Shown here piece by piece: positions 9,552 to 20,550 of a stretch of DNA of 33,887 nucleotides. How positions within the stretch are numbered: the stretch's first letter is position 1; every line of letters starts with the position of its first letter. The translations under genes were made by a program, and so were the position numbers. Source of the DNA: Botryllus schlosseri (taxonomy: Eukaryota > Chordata > Ascidiacea > Stolidobranchia > Styelidae); contig ATSW01065112.1 of assembly GCA_000444245.1 (NCBI GenBank), forward strand, positions 1 to 33,887, in the 5' to 3' direction. The notes beneath the pieces were generated by a model, which saw only the letters and a program-made list of their open reading frames with translations, was not told the DNA's origin and did no database searches.

Positions 9552-10695
9552 TATTAAGCTAACAAAAGCAATCTATTTTTCATATCAATAATCGAGAGTA
9601 TACGCTGACGTGTTACATATGACACTGCAAGGACGGCTATGCTTCCGAAAAAGACAATAACGTAACAGACAAGATAAGATGAAATCCATCCAGCATTATT
9701 ACAGTAGATCGTTAAATATACCTTGATTACGGGTTCAACCAACTTCGACCAATTAGTACCACTTGAGAGCGTCGATGAGCACTACATCGCTCATCAAATG
9801 ATGATCATAAACCCTCCGCAAATTACCGATCTTTTCCGATAGCATAAGTGACCTTCGCAACCACCCAAGGAGACGGGATTAGGTTATGAAAACCTGCAAC
9901 GTAATTCCGCAGCTGGGCCCCCGCAATCCTTATACGTATTATTACGTATTCAGTCATTGTTAGTGATATGACCCCTGTCGAAGCTTTAAAAAACTGTTCA
10001 GACGTGGTTTTGTTGCGAAACAGAGGAAATCCACGGGAGAGTTCAAGAAATCCGTTGACACTTGTAGACACTTTGGGCTATTTAAAAGTGTCGAGTTGTC
10101 TGACCCCGCGCTGTTCGGTTGCGTGATAAGACACAAAAGGTCGGTTTCAGCAGTCGTGGGAGTAATAGGATCCTGTTTTCGTACGAGGCTACGCTTCCCG
10201 ATTAAAAGCGGGATGGGTTTGTAAACTTAGTATGCAGCAGTTTCCCAAACGCGACACATCTGAAATCAACGCCGTGTGACCGTGTTTCGTATGTTATCGA
10301 ATGCAATTTGTCCCCAAGAGAAACCACAGATGCCGCATTATAACTATCGCGTTACCACACAAACTAGCTCCGGTATAACTATGGCTCAACCGTCAGAACC
10401 ATCTGCTCGCCTTGATTATCCGAGCCTACTATGAAAGTGGGGCCGATCTACGAATGCTATCAACTCATTGTATACCGCATTAACACAACTTATTAATTTG
10501 TCGTGACGTATTTCTGAGCGCGCAGCATTGGCATAGCGCAAAATAGAACTGCGTTCTGGCGTCACGAAGTCCTTAGAGTCGTTACGATCGCCAATACGGC
10601 GTCTCCTTTTAACTCCATTCCGTAGGGACGCGGATTTATTGCGTATTCGTTTGCCTTTGATGGCGTTCGAGATGAATCAATCTATAAAGTTAACT

Positions 10696-11187
10696 TCATA
10701 AAACTGTCGGTAGCGGTCGGAGAAGCCGTAAAAAGAAACGATAACGCAACACAACTCGTTTACCGAGGCGCCGGGAAAGTAATAAGCCGACATTGAGCAG
10801 TGTATCAACATAAAGCAACAATAAAACCATAGATAAATGTCTCATCTGATTAAGGGAACATCTTCCGCCGACGGGCAGATTCATAGCAGGAGATGTGAAC
10901 ATAAATTGCGGGTTTATATCTGTAAAGTATGTGAGATCGTATGTAAACATGGATGCATGACTAATATATATGGCAGGAAAATTGTGCTTACAAATCCGTT
11001 CAAATTCCCCAATGAATTGCAATCGTGCTGGTTTGTAAGCAAGGCATGAAAGGTAAAATACCATACTGCTGAAGTAATCATTGAATGAAGTTTTTTTCTT
11101 GCGTTCGAGCCAACCTTCCATACTTTGAGAAGGGGAAAAGAAACTTTTAATAGCGCATAACATCTCCATTACTAGTACCGTAAACAA
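10696..11187 (-). CDS. Unassigned 163-codon ORF (doubtful)
   Basis: The longest uninterrupted frame in the window. It starts at TTG; the first ATG is at codon 7. It begins with a short hydrophobic stretch (VLVMEMLCAIKSFF). Residues about 116-140 are hydrophobic (MRHLSMVLLLLYVDTLLNVG), and the end is strongly basic and leucine-rich (RRLGKRVVLRYRFFLRLLR). No domain is recognised. It lies inside the perlecan intron on the same strand, without convincing splice sites. A frame of this length is only mildly unexpected by chance in 34 kb of this composition, so it may not be a gene. Confidence 0.12.
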   Translation of the reverse strand: MFTVLVMEMLCAIKSFFSPSQSMEGWLERKKKTSFNDYFSSMVFYLSCLAYKPARLQFIGEFERICKHNFPAIYISHASMFTYDLTYFTDINPQFMFTSPAMNLPVGGRCSLNQMRHLSMVLLLLYVDTLLNVGLLLSRRLGKRVVLRYRFFLRLLRPLPTVL

Positions 11188-11324
11188 ACCGGTCTGGGAA
11201 CATATTAAAGGGAATACGTCAGACCGTAGATGCGCCTAAGATGATTTTTCCCAGTGCTGAAATGATACACTCGTTGCAACTATTAGTAAATAAATCAACT
11301 AAGAGTATAGGTTCGTTACCACTT

Positions 11325-11420
11325 TACACCGTGGAAATGTGGAAATAGTGGAAATGACATATGCGTGCACAGCATTTTCAAAAAGTACAATGAAACAGGT
11401 ACAGTCGGAAACAGTGGTGA
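11325..11420 (+). repeat. R3 repeat fragment
   Basis: AGTGGAAATGACATATGCGTG, AGTACAATGAAACAGGTACAG and TCGGAAACAGTGG match blocks of the longer R3 copies at 22363 and 31500 (AGTGGAAATGACATATTTGTG; GTGCAATGAAACGAACAGTCG). Confidence 0.5.
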
Positions 11421-12189
11421 CGTCATAATGAGTGATAATTGGCATGATACAGGGAGCATCATCAACTGCTAATTGTAGAATATTGGTGACGTAAACAGCA
11501 CTGATACTTGTGCTACTACGCTCGGCGTGATACAAAACCAAGACACCAGCACGCCCCGCGACCGCAAGTATTGAATGTAACAGCGATTTCACCCCACATC
11601 ACGTACTCTTGATTTATTACTCATAACCACACGATAAGAAGACTCGCTTCATCAAGTGTTCGTGTTTGACTCATCACCGAGAACAATGATGGCCTTGTGC
11701 GAAACGCTAAAAAGTTACAGCGCTTCGCGGTAATGCCGACCGGCTAGCAACAAAACGTATAGTTGTTCCAAAAGTCGGTACGTGCGATACGCCGAAAACG
11801 GATATCATAACACAGCCATCGCGCGGCTATTTCGCGCCGGGCTGTATATTTACATCTTTCATTGTATTCATAAATCCGCGTGAAATCAAACAGATCACAC
11901 GCCCGCGACCGATTCCATGAGAAAATATACGGGCCATGTTGATTCTGTGGGAATAGTGAGACTGTCGGCGACATATATCGAATATATTTGCAGGCACGAG
12001 TGACATAACGTAACGAATTCGATTTTCGGCGAAAACGAGACGACATACAACTCAATTACGGTCAGCCGCAAACGTAACGGCTCGATAAGTGGGTTGCCGA
12101 CGCAGGCATAACATTGCACATCATGCAGCCTTTCCAGTTTATCTCATGAACCCACAATTTTTTTAATTAATGTTTCAGATTTTAGGAAA

Positions 12190-12311
12190 CGCACCACATC
12201 TTTTGAATATCGGCTGAATATATCGGGGTTGTCGGTGAGGGTGCGAGTTATCGGTTTTATCGTTATCGGCTCAGAAATTCGATATCGGCCGCACTCTAGT
12301 GAACAATAAAC
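12190..12311. mobile_element. Possible hAT end with CGATAT repeats
   Basis: Read from the right, CTAGAGTGCGGCCGATATCG is followed by GCCGATAACG, ACCGATAACTCG and CCGATATATTCAGCCGATAT. Such CCGATA-repeated subterminal regions next to a TAGAG end are common in hAT elements. The other end was not found. Confidence 0.3.
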
Positions 12312-13953
12312 ATATAAATCATTGCCATAGGAAGCCTGATTCCGAACAACCAAGTTATGGTCTTTGATCAAATTGTAACGAAATTGCAATATTAGGTAGG
12401 CTACAATCGGAGCGGGTTACGATGGGGCTGTGCTAGACGAAATTCATCAGTAACGGCATCAAATACGCAATCTTAATAATCACAATCGACAACGCTGCAT
12501 AAGCTGTGGATGAAAATCAAACTATGGCGCGGATAAGACATTTTTTGTCTATTGACAGCTCGCAGACGTCATGCGTACAGACCGCGGTGATGATCCATTT
12601 GAGACGACATAAAGTATGATGGGTGGGTTTACGATTTGGGTTACCGGGCTTGCCAGTTGGATTTCATTCTGCTTTACGCAACAAACTATTCAAAAGCATC
12701 TATTGTTACGCGACAAATTGCACTATCGTCGAATGAGACCGTCCTGGCGTCAGGGCTACTACCGCGTGCATTGTCCTCGGGTCAGCAAACAAACACGCGC
12801 CGTATCTTCTGTATGGGAAAGGCCGCAGATGCAAAGAGAACACACTGAGCTGTGTACATTAGTACAATATGCACAGTGTAACGTACATTCTGGCTCAAAC
12901 GAGCGTGTAAATGCGAAAGTCATATGTATAGGTGTATATACTTTGCACAAGGATACTATTAATAATCAGAATAATGATTATAATGCAAAACAAGCAAACA
13001 GAAGTGATTTAGTGTTGGGCGCAATGATTGAGTGCTCGAATATGCGGAACAAATCCGAATCAAATTTCTGGCTGTGAATATTTTCCGATTAGCCAACGCG
13101 GCAGTGTCCATCGGCTACATACAGAGCAGCAGATACAATGCAGCAATCACAATACAACGACCCAACACACGCAGCAAAACACAATGCAGACTATCGCGGC
13201 AATACCATGTGCAAATATATCCAAGCCCGCATTAACCGCGGTATCGCTGATTTTATGAGCGTACGAGATAGCTGTATCATTGGTCGCGTAAGTGAGGTCG
13301 TAAAATCGTGTCATCGTATTGATGGTAATGTAAACATCGCCAAATAGGGACAATCAAACCAAAGATACGCGTAAGGAAATCTCATTGTACCGAGCTAGTA
13401 CCTACTATTTTGTTCACATATCGTAATCAAAGCCGAGAAAGGCTGGGGGTAAAAGGGAACTCGGGAAAGCAAATACTTGCACAACAGCAGCGAAACTTGA
13501 TATATTTAACAAAATATCGCGTCTTGCGTTGGCGCAGAACCGTGTCCACAACAGATATGCGGAAATCTTCAACGGGTCAGTTGGGATTCCTAAGCCCAAC
13601 AATATCGCGATAGAGCCCCGGCCTACGTCACAATCCCCCGAAAACGGCTGATCAAAGGCGAAACGCGACTGCAACAGACTGTAAAGCCGAGCATCGTGAT
13701 GGGAGCGGGACAATGCTCAATTCAATGAACGCAAATTCCTTTTAGCGGGGCTACCTTATTGCTTCCAAATTTCCGCGATTTCGCAAATGAACGCGCGCAA
13801 GGAATGAAAGAAAAGTCTTTGTAGCATTACCGATACTTGAATATAGCAGATTATAGAAAGGAGCGATGGTATTCAACCACGGCAAAAGCTATCAGTCTGA
13901 TAAGAGCATCTTGTCGGTACAACACTTCAATACACAATTGAATAGTATATTCT

Positions 13954-14232
13954 TAGACCTGTTCAAAAATAACTTTTTTTCAAATTCTACTGGCTACTTG
14001 ATGAAATTATGAAATTGTTAGGTTACCTATAAAAACGCTGCACAGCAATTTTGGCTCAATTCCAACCTATAGTGACATTGCTATAAGAGAAAAAGTTTTG
14101 GATTTATTTAATGAAACTAAATATAAATATTTTTCAAATTTCACTGGCTACCCCACGAAATTGCAAGATTGTCAAGAATTTTATCAAGTAGACAGTATAA
14201 TTTCAAAAAAATATCATTTTAGAACTGCCCTA
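13954..14232. mobile_element. R2 MITE, copy 2, inside R1
   Basis: Left TAGACCTGTTCAAAAATAAC; right, reverse-complemented, TAGGGCAGTTCTAAAATGAT. It shares GTTAGGTTACCTA, AAAAACGCTGCACAGCA and TTTGGCTCAATTCC with the copy at 4084-4570. Alignment with other R1 copies shows the R1 bases ATATTCA represented on both sides, consistent with a degraded target duplication of 7-8 bp. At 279 bp it is shorter than copy 1. Confidence 0.75.
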
Positions 14233-14294
14233 ATTATCATATAGAAATGAACCCGAATATCTTCGGCTGACACTCGTCAGGGGTAATTGTCAGA

Positions 14295-14623
14295 AACTAG
14301 AGCAGGGGTTCTCAAACTGGGGGGCGCGCCCTCCTTGGGGGGCGTGAAAGCATCTGAAGCCAGCGCGAATCTGCGGTCAACTAAAACAAAATTTCGCGCT
14401 CTTCGCGATTACCCTCCAATTCATACTTTTTGCTCTGCATATAGTTCTAATTTCATATTTCAGAATTCTCTCATCAACAGTCATCACATGTCATCAAACT
14501 ATCCGTTGAGATTGCTAGCATTCTGTTTGCATTTTGTGATATGACGATGAGGGAGGCGTGAAATTTTTCACTATCATAAAGGGGGCCGTGTCCAAAAAAT
14601 GTTTGAGAACCACTGGACTAGAG
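14295..14623. mobile_element. hAT MITE (CAGGGGTTCTCAAAC ends)
   Basis: Element 14303-14615. Left CAGGGGTTCTCAAACTGGGG, right reverse complement CAGTGGTTCTCAAACATTTT, the widespread hAT/Charlie-type terminus. Target duplication AACTAGAG (14295-14302) / GACTAGAG (14616-14623), 7 of 8 bases. About 313 bp with no transposase. The 85-codon frame across it is not a gene. It sits within R1 copy C. Confidence 0.85.
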
Positions 14624-14660
14624 AATTGGAAAGAGCATTGCGTATCAACAATCGTAACTG

Positions 14661-15255
14661 ATAACGTTCTCGCCGAGCGGAAGGATGCATAGTAGCAATC
14701 TCACTCCTTAGCTTTAGAACCATAAAATCAGAGCTGTTTAAAGTAGATATCGTTGATACTCGGGTAGAAATATAGCCGTAAATTTCTACTTGGCTACAAG
14801 TAGAATTAGTGAAAGATGCATCATCGAGAGTCGAGACTAAAGCAAAGTTACTAATATGACACTACAAATAGGTACAATCACCGAGCTTTCGTTCCCTCGT
14901 TGTGATACAGGGGCTATTTCATGCGGTTTCTATGACAAATTCAAAGTGATCCCAAAAACTCCGACATGTAGATTTGGTCGGGACGCCGCATACTTTCAAA
15001 AGCCTATCGAAGGCTGCTACTTCCGACATTGCAAGTTGCATCTTCCCGAATAATACACAATGACTAATACTGACGCTACAAATCGGCGCAATTTTCGACA
15101 GTATATTCAGTCACGTTGATACAGCGGATATTTTAGCCAGTCCACTCGTTACGACATTTTCACTCGTAAACGCGATGAAACTAAACTATAAATTCTAATT
15201 TACGAAATCCATTGTTAAGTCAAGTAAGGAGAGTAAGTAAAGTCAAAAAGCAGAA
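14661..15255. other. Intron sequence, no gene
   Basis: About 600 bp between R1 copy C and a tRNA-like fragment. CTACTTGGCTACAAGTAGAA near 14788 is a loose inverted repeat. A 65-codon frame at 14856-15053 has no recognisable content. Confidence 0.3.
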
Positions 15256-15293
15256 CTACCTCAGTAGGTAGCGCATTTATATAGTAAAGCTCG
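15256..15293 (+). repeat. tRNA-like (SINE head?) fragment
   Basis: CTACCTCAGTAGGTAGCGC followed by ATTTATATAGTAAAGC resembles the 5' half of a tRNA (D arm with box A). It is cut off by the hAT element that starts at 15294, so no box B or acceptor stem can be checked. Not a functional tRNA. Confidence 0.3.
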
Positions 15294-15973
15294 CAGGGGT
15301 CACCAACACGCGGCCCGCGAGGTCATATTTTCCAGCCCGCGACCTGATTTGAGATTTCAGAAGAACGCTTGGTAACGCATTCTGAAATGTCGAAATTGAA
15401 TTCGTATAGTTTAAAAATACTGTTGTCGTTGTTCAAAATAGCTATTCTCCTGTGACCAACATTAGTATTCCTCACTAGCTAATACGGATTCGGCAATGGC
15501 AATAGCATGTCATGGAGGAAGGATCAGCTGATATGAATTGGCTATTTTCTTGACGTGCAACGGCCCAGACACTACCTAGCTGCATGGACCGAGACGCTTA
15601 TAGAAAACGACTTGAGGCTTTCCTACATGATCAAGCTTTACGAGGGGATAGATTTCCTGCAAATACCAGCTAACCCCAATAGCGAATTCTTTAGTCGCTG
15701 AAAAGTGTTGTAATGTATCGTGCGCAGCTCATGATTCAGATTAGAATGAAAATTTTTGTTGTATTTGTATTTCTTCAATAAATTACTATTTCTTCTATGA
15801 CCCTCGCCCATGTAGGAGAGCACAGCGTAGTACTGACGTGAAGTTTTATAAATGTGGTCGTTGAAATGTATGGCCGGATGGCCTATTTTACATCGATATT
15901 GAATTCGTGCAGCCCGCGGCCTCTATGAAATTTGAAAAGTGGCCCGCGACCCGTTTTGAGCTGGCGACCCCTG
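15294..15973. mobile_element. hAT MITE (GGCCCGCG ends)
   Basis: Left CAGGGGTCACCAACACGCGG then CCCGCGAGGTC; right, reverse-complemented, CAGGGGTCGCCAGCTC then GGGTCGCGGGCCAC. These CAGGGGTC...GGCCCGCG termini are typical of hAT elements of animals. 680 bp, no transposase frame. No matching 8-bp flanks are visible. Confidence 0.75.
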
Positions 15974-16256
15974 GTATAATTATGCTCTTTGTATAACTAT
16001 ATAAGTACGCCTAAATTGATGAAATCTTTGTGTCTCGTATAAAGTACGCTAATTACGTAAATTGAATGTACAAGTTAGTACCAATAAGACTAAACCATGT
16101 ATACATTTATATGATATAAATTCCCTGTATGATAACTACCAAGTGGTGCATAAAACCTGTGATGTGATAACCGCCATTATGATCATTATCATGATTTTCC
16201 TAATAATAAAATAATATTATTATACATACAGAATTCCACATACCAAAACCACTCAC

Positions 16257-16328
16257 CCCACTCTGACGGTACATGCGAGGGAACTTCTGTGGGAACGTCT
16301 GTCAGGTCGGGATATGGAGGCGTTGGCT
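16257..16328 (-). CDS. HSPG2: Perlecan-like exon: Pro/Thr-rich linker
   Basis: A 72-nt symmetric phase 1-1 exon encoding EPTPPYPDLTDVPTEVPSHV plus PSEW: proline-, threonine- and acid-rich, without hydrophobic core residues. This suits an extended, O-glycosylated spacer between the glycosaminoglycan-attachment segment and the SEA domain. The acceptor is CAACCCGCAG/AG (16330-16329), preceded by a pyrimidine-containing tract. The donor is TGGG/GTGAGT (16256-16255). Both neighbours fit: the upstream exon ends in phase 1 and the downstream SEA exon begins in phase 1. The identification rests on these phases and the position, since the sequence itself is low in complexity. Confidence 0.6.
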
Positions 16329-16383
16329 CTGCGGGTTGAAACAGTTCGATAAAGCGCATATATGTCACTGACACATTGATAAC

Positions 16384-16456
16384 TGACGAGCTTCTTGAAG
16401 GTACAGCACTTCAATATACAATTGAGTAGTATAAAATACTATTCAATTGTACATTG
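16384..16456. repeat. R1 fragment, copy D, folded into a hairpin
   Basis: GACGAGCTTCTTGAAGGTAC and AGCACTTCAATATACAATTG are R1 sequence on the minus strand. The arm at 16412-16432 is followed after AAA by its near-exact inverse at 16436-16456 (19 of 21 bases pair). It lies about 56 nt upstream of the acceptor of the linker exon, within the intron. Confidence 0.65.
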
Positions 16457-16934
16457 ATAACTGAATGGTTCCGTAACAGGGGAAGGGGCGTGAGCTAATC
16501 AGCAATCAAGGAGAACAAATACAGTGTAAATTATCACTCTGATCGGGCACGAAATGGAAAATTAAGGATTCACGGCGATAGCAAATCCCACGAAGAATAC
16601 CTCGCTACATTGGTTTTCTTTCAAATCCGTTAATTTTGTTTCGCCCGCTGACATATTTTCGCAATCTCTATTAGGCAAGAAAAGTTCAGGCTGATTCCTG
16701 GACCAATTTTAGGACACTCCAAGCGCAATATCACAAATGAGGGCTCGAGGGCATTGAAATACACTTCACACATAGTGAAGAGTGAGAGGCCTGATGAAAT
16801 TTGATGGTTGACGGGTTGAGGGCGTGTCCGCTACACGGAGACTCCCTAACAAGGATATTTTCAACGCAATCACGGTGTCATTTTATATCTGTATACTTCA
16901 TGAAAGGGCAATGCGGTTAATCACACATTCTCAC

Positions 16935-17100
16935 CTTCTTCATCTCCGCTACCATAGTCGTTATCATACTCCTCGTCGTCAGTGGGAAACACATCTCGTT
17001 TCCTGCGTAGCAAACGCGGTGAGAACGATTCCGCTTCCTCAGTCTTTATATTCCTCTTCAACCTGTAGTCGAGGATCGCCTGTCTGATTTCGTTTCTGTT
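16935..17100 (-). CDS. HSPG2: Perlecan-like exon: furin-like site and GAG-attachment segment
   Basis: Minus-strand exon of 166 nt. It opens with a charged stretch (NRNEIRQAILDYRLKRNIK), then SPRLLRRKRDVFPTDDEEYD and NDYGSGDEE. RRKR/D is a furin-type cleavage consensus. Acidic residues around Ser-Gly (DYGSGDEE) make a classical glycosaminoglycan attachment site, as in the SGD motifs just before the SEA module of perlecan. The acceptor is TTTACAG/A (17102-17101), phase 0. The donor is GAAG/GTGAGA (16934-16933), phase 1, joining the linker exon at 16328. The basic cleavage site is not something I know from vertebrate perlecan. An upstream exon with the signal peptide is expected but was not found. 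Confidence 0.65.
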
Positions 17101-20100
17101 CTGTAAACATTTGTTCGCTATTATTTGAGGCTGACTGTCTTATGTCTTACCTCAACATGTAGGGCTTGTTGTTGCTTGTGATATTCATACTGTTTTTCGA
17201 CTACAATAGTTATTTAAACCAGGCCGATATTCTTATTTTGATTCCGCATATGCTGACTTGTACCATGGTCCACTTCTAGCTATATCGCTTTTGCAGTATC
17301 CAGCGAGGACTCATTTACTGTGACATCATAAGAAGCAAAATACACGAAGGCCAACAATATGTGGTTTATTATTATTCAAGCCAACTATTCGGGACATATC
17401 GCATCAGCGCCGGAGTACTCTGTAAATTTGTATACCCTGTATAGTGCATTTTGCCGATTCATACTATAGCGTATGGTGCAGCTCAGTAAAGGTCACTTTG
17501 TTTTACTTTCACACTCATTTCAAAGGCTGAAAACAAGTAAAATACAACATTTCTTATTCTTATGGAGCTATATATCACACGGATGTAGCGGGTCTGTTCT
17601 GTCATTATGCTCAAAAAGGTGCCGCACGTGAACAGCACCCACTACTCACACTAGGATAAACCCCCACAAGGATTGGTGTATCGGACTGGTTTCGCACGTT
17701 GGAATTAGTGTTTACAGCGTAATTTGGTATCAGAATGTGATGATGGCCTGATTTGTACCTTGAAACTATGGTGGAAATTTGGTAATAAATACACCTATTT
17801 CTCCAATGTATTTACAGTGGGATCTTCCCAAACAGTATAAATACGGGTGTACTTCAACGCGTGTTCAGCGATTTATGGTATTCAAGTTTAAAACGAGAGT
17901 CACAATAACAATTCACCAGTGATATTCTTTTAATAACTTGCTAACGGCACCATCTATACTAGGGGGATGTACTGTTCTGATAGTGGTATCGTTATCGAAT
18001 TTCGGGTTCCTTTCGCGATGAATGAAGTAGGTATGCTGAAAGGCAGCTATGCGATGATATCTGACTATTTTGTTACACGACTATTCCCATAGTAAGCAGC
18101 GATTCTATGTGACCACAGCCTCATCGTTATCTATCCACAGAATGCCTCTGGTTAGCTGGGCGCAATGTAAACGGAAAACTGTAGGCCATGTACGATTGTA
18201 CTGTTATTACGGCAGCCCTGACGAGTGACATACGAATTAGTGAACGTTCTCCCACGTACTAAAACAAATCGCGCTGCTGCACCGGTAACACTGGAAATAA
18301 ATTCATCGGTGTGATTTGACCTTAACGCATGCGGTAATATCAACTCATTCAAACAGGCTACACCAGTGACCTAGTGAGGAATTGAGCAATGAGCAAGAGC
18401 ATGTACGATTGTACGGCAACCAGACGAAATTGTCGAGGGAGAAAGCGAGCAATGCACGGGCGACCGCCACCAAACGTAACCACTGTAACCAGGGGTGCAG
18501 TATTTACGTAACACTGTCTTAATACACTCTGTGTGCCTGCAACGTATCTCGCGAGTGTCCAAATAATATTTGTCCACTTCGATCGCGTCTATCGTAAAAA
18601 CAATCTACTGCAAGACACAGGAATTGTGGTCTAATGGTCTTCTATTGTAATCTAATAGAAACCGTTGAATTTTGTACTTGGTGGCATTGGTTCCAATAAG
18701 GACAGAGGTTAGGTTTCGTGGCGGTTGCAGCGCATCGTGAATGCAACAACAGGCCGTCAAGCTGTTCTGACCCGGCTTGCAATCAGCTGCGCGCTTTAAC
18801 ATACAAGACAATTTTCGTTTTGCTCCGTAAAATGATCATGACCAACTTCGCTGCACACCACAGCGCAAGACTCTCTAGTACACTGTACAATGTATTGTAC
18901 ATAACACGCTACGCGTCTTTCGTTCGACGAAAACACTTCAACACCTGGCACCACCGTAAGCACGATTTCATAATTTGAAAATATGAAAAGAGTTCTTTCA
19001 ATTAATCTCTCATTAAAAGGATGCTAGAGAAGCATGGAAAGCATCTTATTGAGAGCGTGTACTGTGCACACCGTCGCCATCGGGCGGTATCGAGGCACCC
19101 TTCCCTTCAAGTCCTTATTATTTTAGTCACAATGGATCAGCGAAGTCATGACATTGTGTAAAATATTTTACGCCTCCAAAACATTCCGCCGAGGGAAGAG
19201 TATCATGCTAAGTTTAGTTTTCGTCAAATTATCCAAAGGAGGCCTATACCGTCAAAATTTCAGAATCGATCCCGCCAAACGAAATGTTGTCGACCTCGGG
19301 ACTACACAATAGTCCTAAAACGAAATAAATGATCGCGGTCACATATGCGCAGAACTATCAGACTCTGCATTCTTTTTGCGTAAATTATAAGTAATCTTAT
19401 TTTTTACTTGAGACCGGGGCCTACGTATAACGCTTCGACACAAATCATAAGAACATTCAGGAAATCGCCCCAAAGACTCACAATCAATTCCAACGTGCAC
19501 ACTGCACCGATCGAAATATCGTTATTACTACCTCATATCTCTCCTACCTACATAGATCTTCTATTCATTGCATACACATAAGGCAAAGTGCGTCAGTAAT
19601 GTATTTTACGTAAAATTAACGGATATATGATTGTATAAAAAATATCATTTTTGTCATCGTAAATGGGCTCACAAGTGGAAATGAAACCACTCAAGCCGTC
19701 TCGATAAAATGCGACCATTCATTACGGCCCGATTCCGTCAATTGCTTTGAAGTATTCGAAATTACGCTCTTCGCATATCGGACTTAGAAAGGCAAATAAT
19801 TGGACGCGACAAATATATAATGACGGGTCTCACGGCCTTGTGACCGTGAATGCAAGATTACCGAAGTGAGATTCATGCGTTTTGGTAAATACTACAATTC
19901 GATGCAATTAGGATGGCATCGAGGTGAAAGGGCTGTCCGACACAACGAGGAAACGGAAGTACATACTGAGATGAACGTTGAACAACAAAAGGGGAATTGG
20001 ACGGGGAATATAACACGGCTTGCCCCTGAATATACCCACGCTGGTTAAGATCACACATCGAGCTCGCAATGTTGAAGATATAATTATGTCATATTGTACA

Positions 20101-20550
20101 ATGTACATCGTGCGATAACAAAGCCGCATTGGCCACCGTGGTCGGTATATTCCAGACGGAATAGCATTTAACGTTAACAAATCTAGTAATTGCAAACCCG
20201 GTTTATTAAGACTTCAAGATACGGCGGATTTGCGGTTTATCGAGGCAATGTAAACTCAAAGCCAACTAGATATTCCGATGTCTCTCATGGCGATCTTGAA
20301 CAATGCAGTCTAAGCGGTTCCGGTTACGACCAGAGGCGCTCAGTAACTAAGTACAGTCGACCACACTTAATTCGTGTACTGGATAACCCGGACAACCGCG
20401 TTATTCGGCCAAAATGCTCGGGAACGGAACAAATGTGAAAATTACACGTAAAAACTCCCGTTAACTCGGACAGTTCGCCGCTCAAGTCGGACTCGGGCTC
20501 GCAATTTCTATCGTTTCGCTATGACGAAATAAGCAGTAATTCGTTCGTCA
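17101..20550. other. Upstream intron or flanking DNA without recognised genes
   Basis: About 3.4 kb. Several short frames on both strands near 18.15-18.98 kb have no recognisable domains. ATGTACGATTGTAC-type words occur twice (18187 and 18401) followed by GGCA-rich sequence, a small local duplication. I see no signal-peptide exon, promoter or complete transposon. Confidence 0.35.

Larger units (their letters stand above)
9552..13904. other. Large perlecan intron, mostly without features
   Basis: About 4.35 kb of mixed sequence. Open frames occur on both strands. One on the minus strand (9742-9554) contains a hydrophobic run, AGWISSYLVCYVIVFFGSIA, like a membrane segment, but it has no recognised family and no good splice sites. 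The R3 fragment at 11325-11420, the 163-codon ORF at 10696-11187 and a CGATAT-rich element end near 12190-12311 are listed separately. The 12.6-13.7 kb part is richer in G+C and open in several overlapping frames, which I take as chance. Confidence 0.35.
13905..14660 (-). repeat. R1 repeat, copy C, split by two insertions
   Basis: Three pieces of one R1 copy: 13905-13953 (TTGTCGGTACAACACTTCAA, ACAATTGAATAGTATATTC), 14233-14302 (GAAATGAACCCGAATATCTTC, GGCTGACACTCGTCAGGGG, TAATTGTCAG) and 14616-14660 (ACTAGAGAATTGGAAAGAGC, ATTGCGTATCAACAATCGTA). They are separated by an R2 MITE and a hAT MITE. Compared with intact copies B, E and F the pieces are in order with little loss, so R1 is older than both insertions. 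Confidence 0.8.

Noticed and set aside
9554-9742. Membrane-like minus-strand frame, possibly a receptor exon
   Set aside because: One hydrophobic run only, no matching family, no convincing acceptor, and it ends against a hAT element.
12616-13077. 153-codon plus-strand frame
   Set aside because: The region is G+C-richer and open in at least four overlapping frames on both strands; no domain or splice signals.
14287-14544. 85-codon plus-strand frame
   Set aside because: It runs through a non-autonomous hAT element and its target site.
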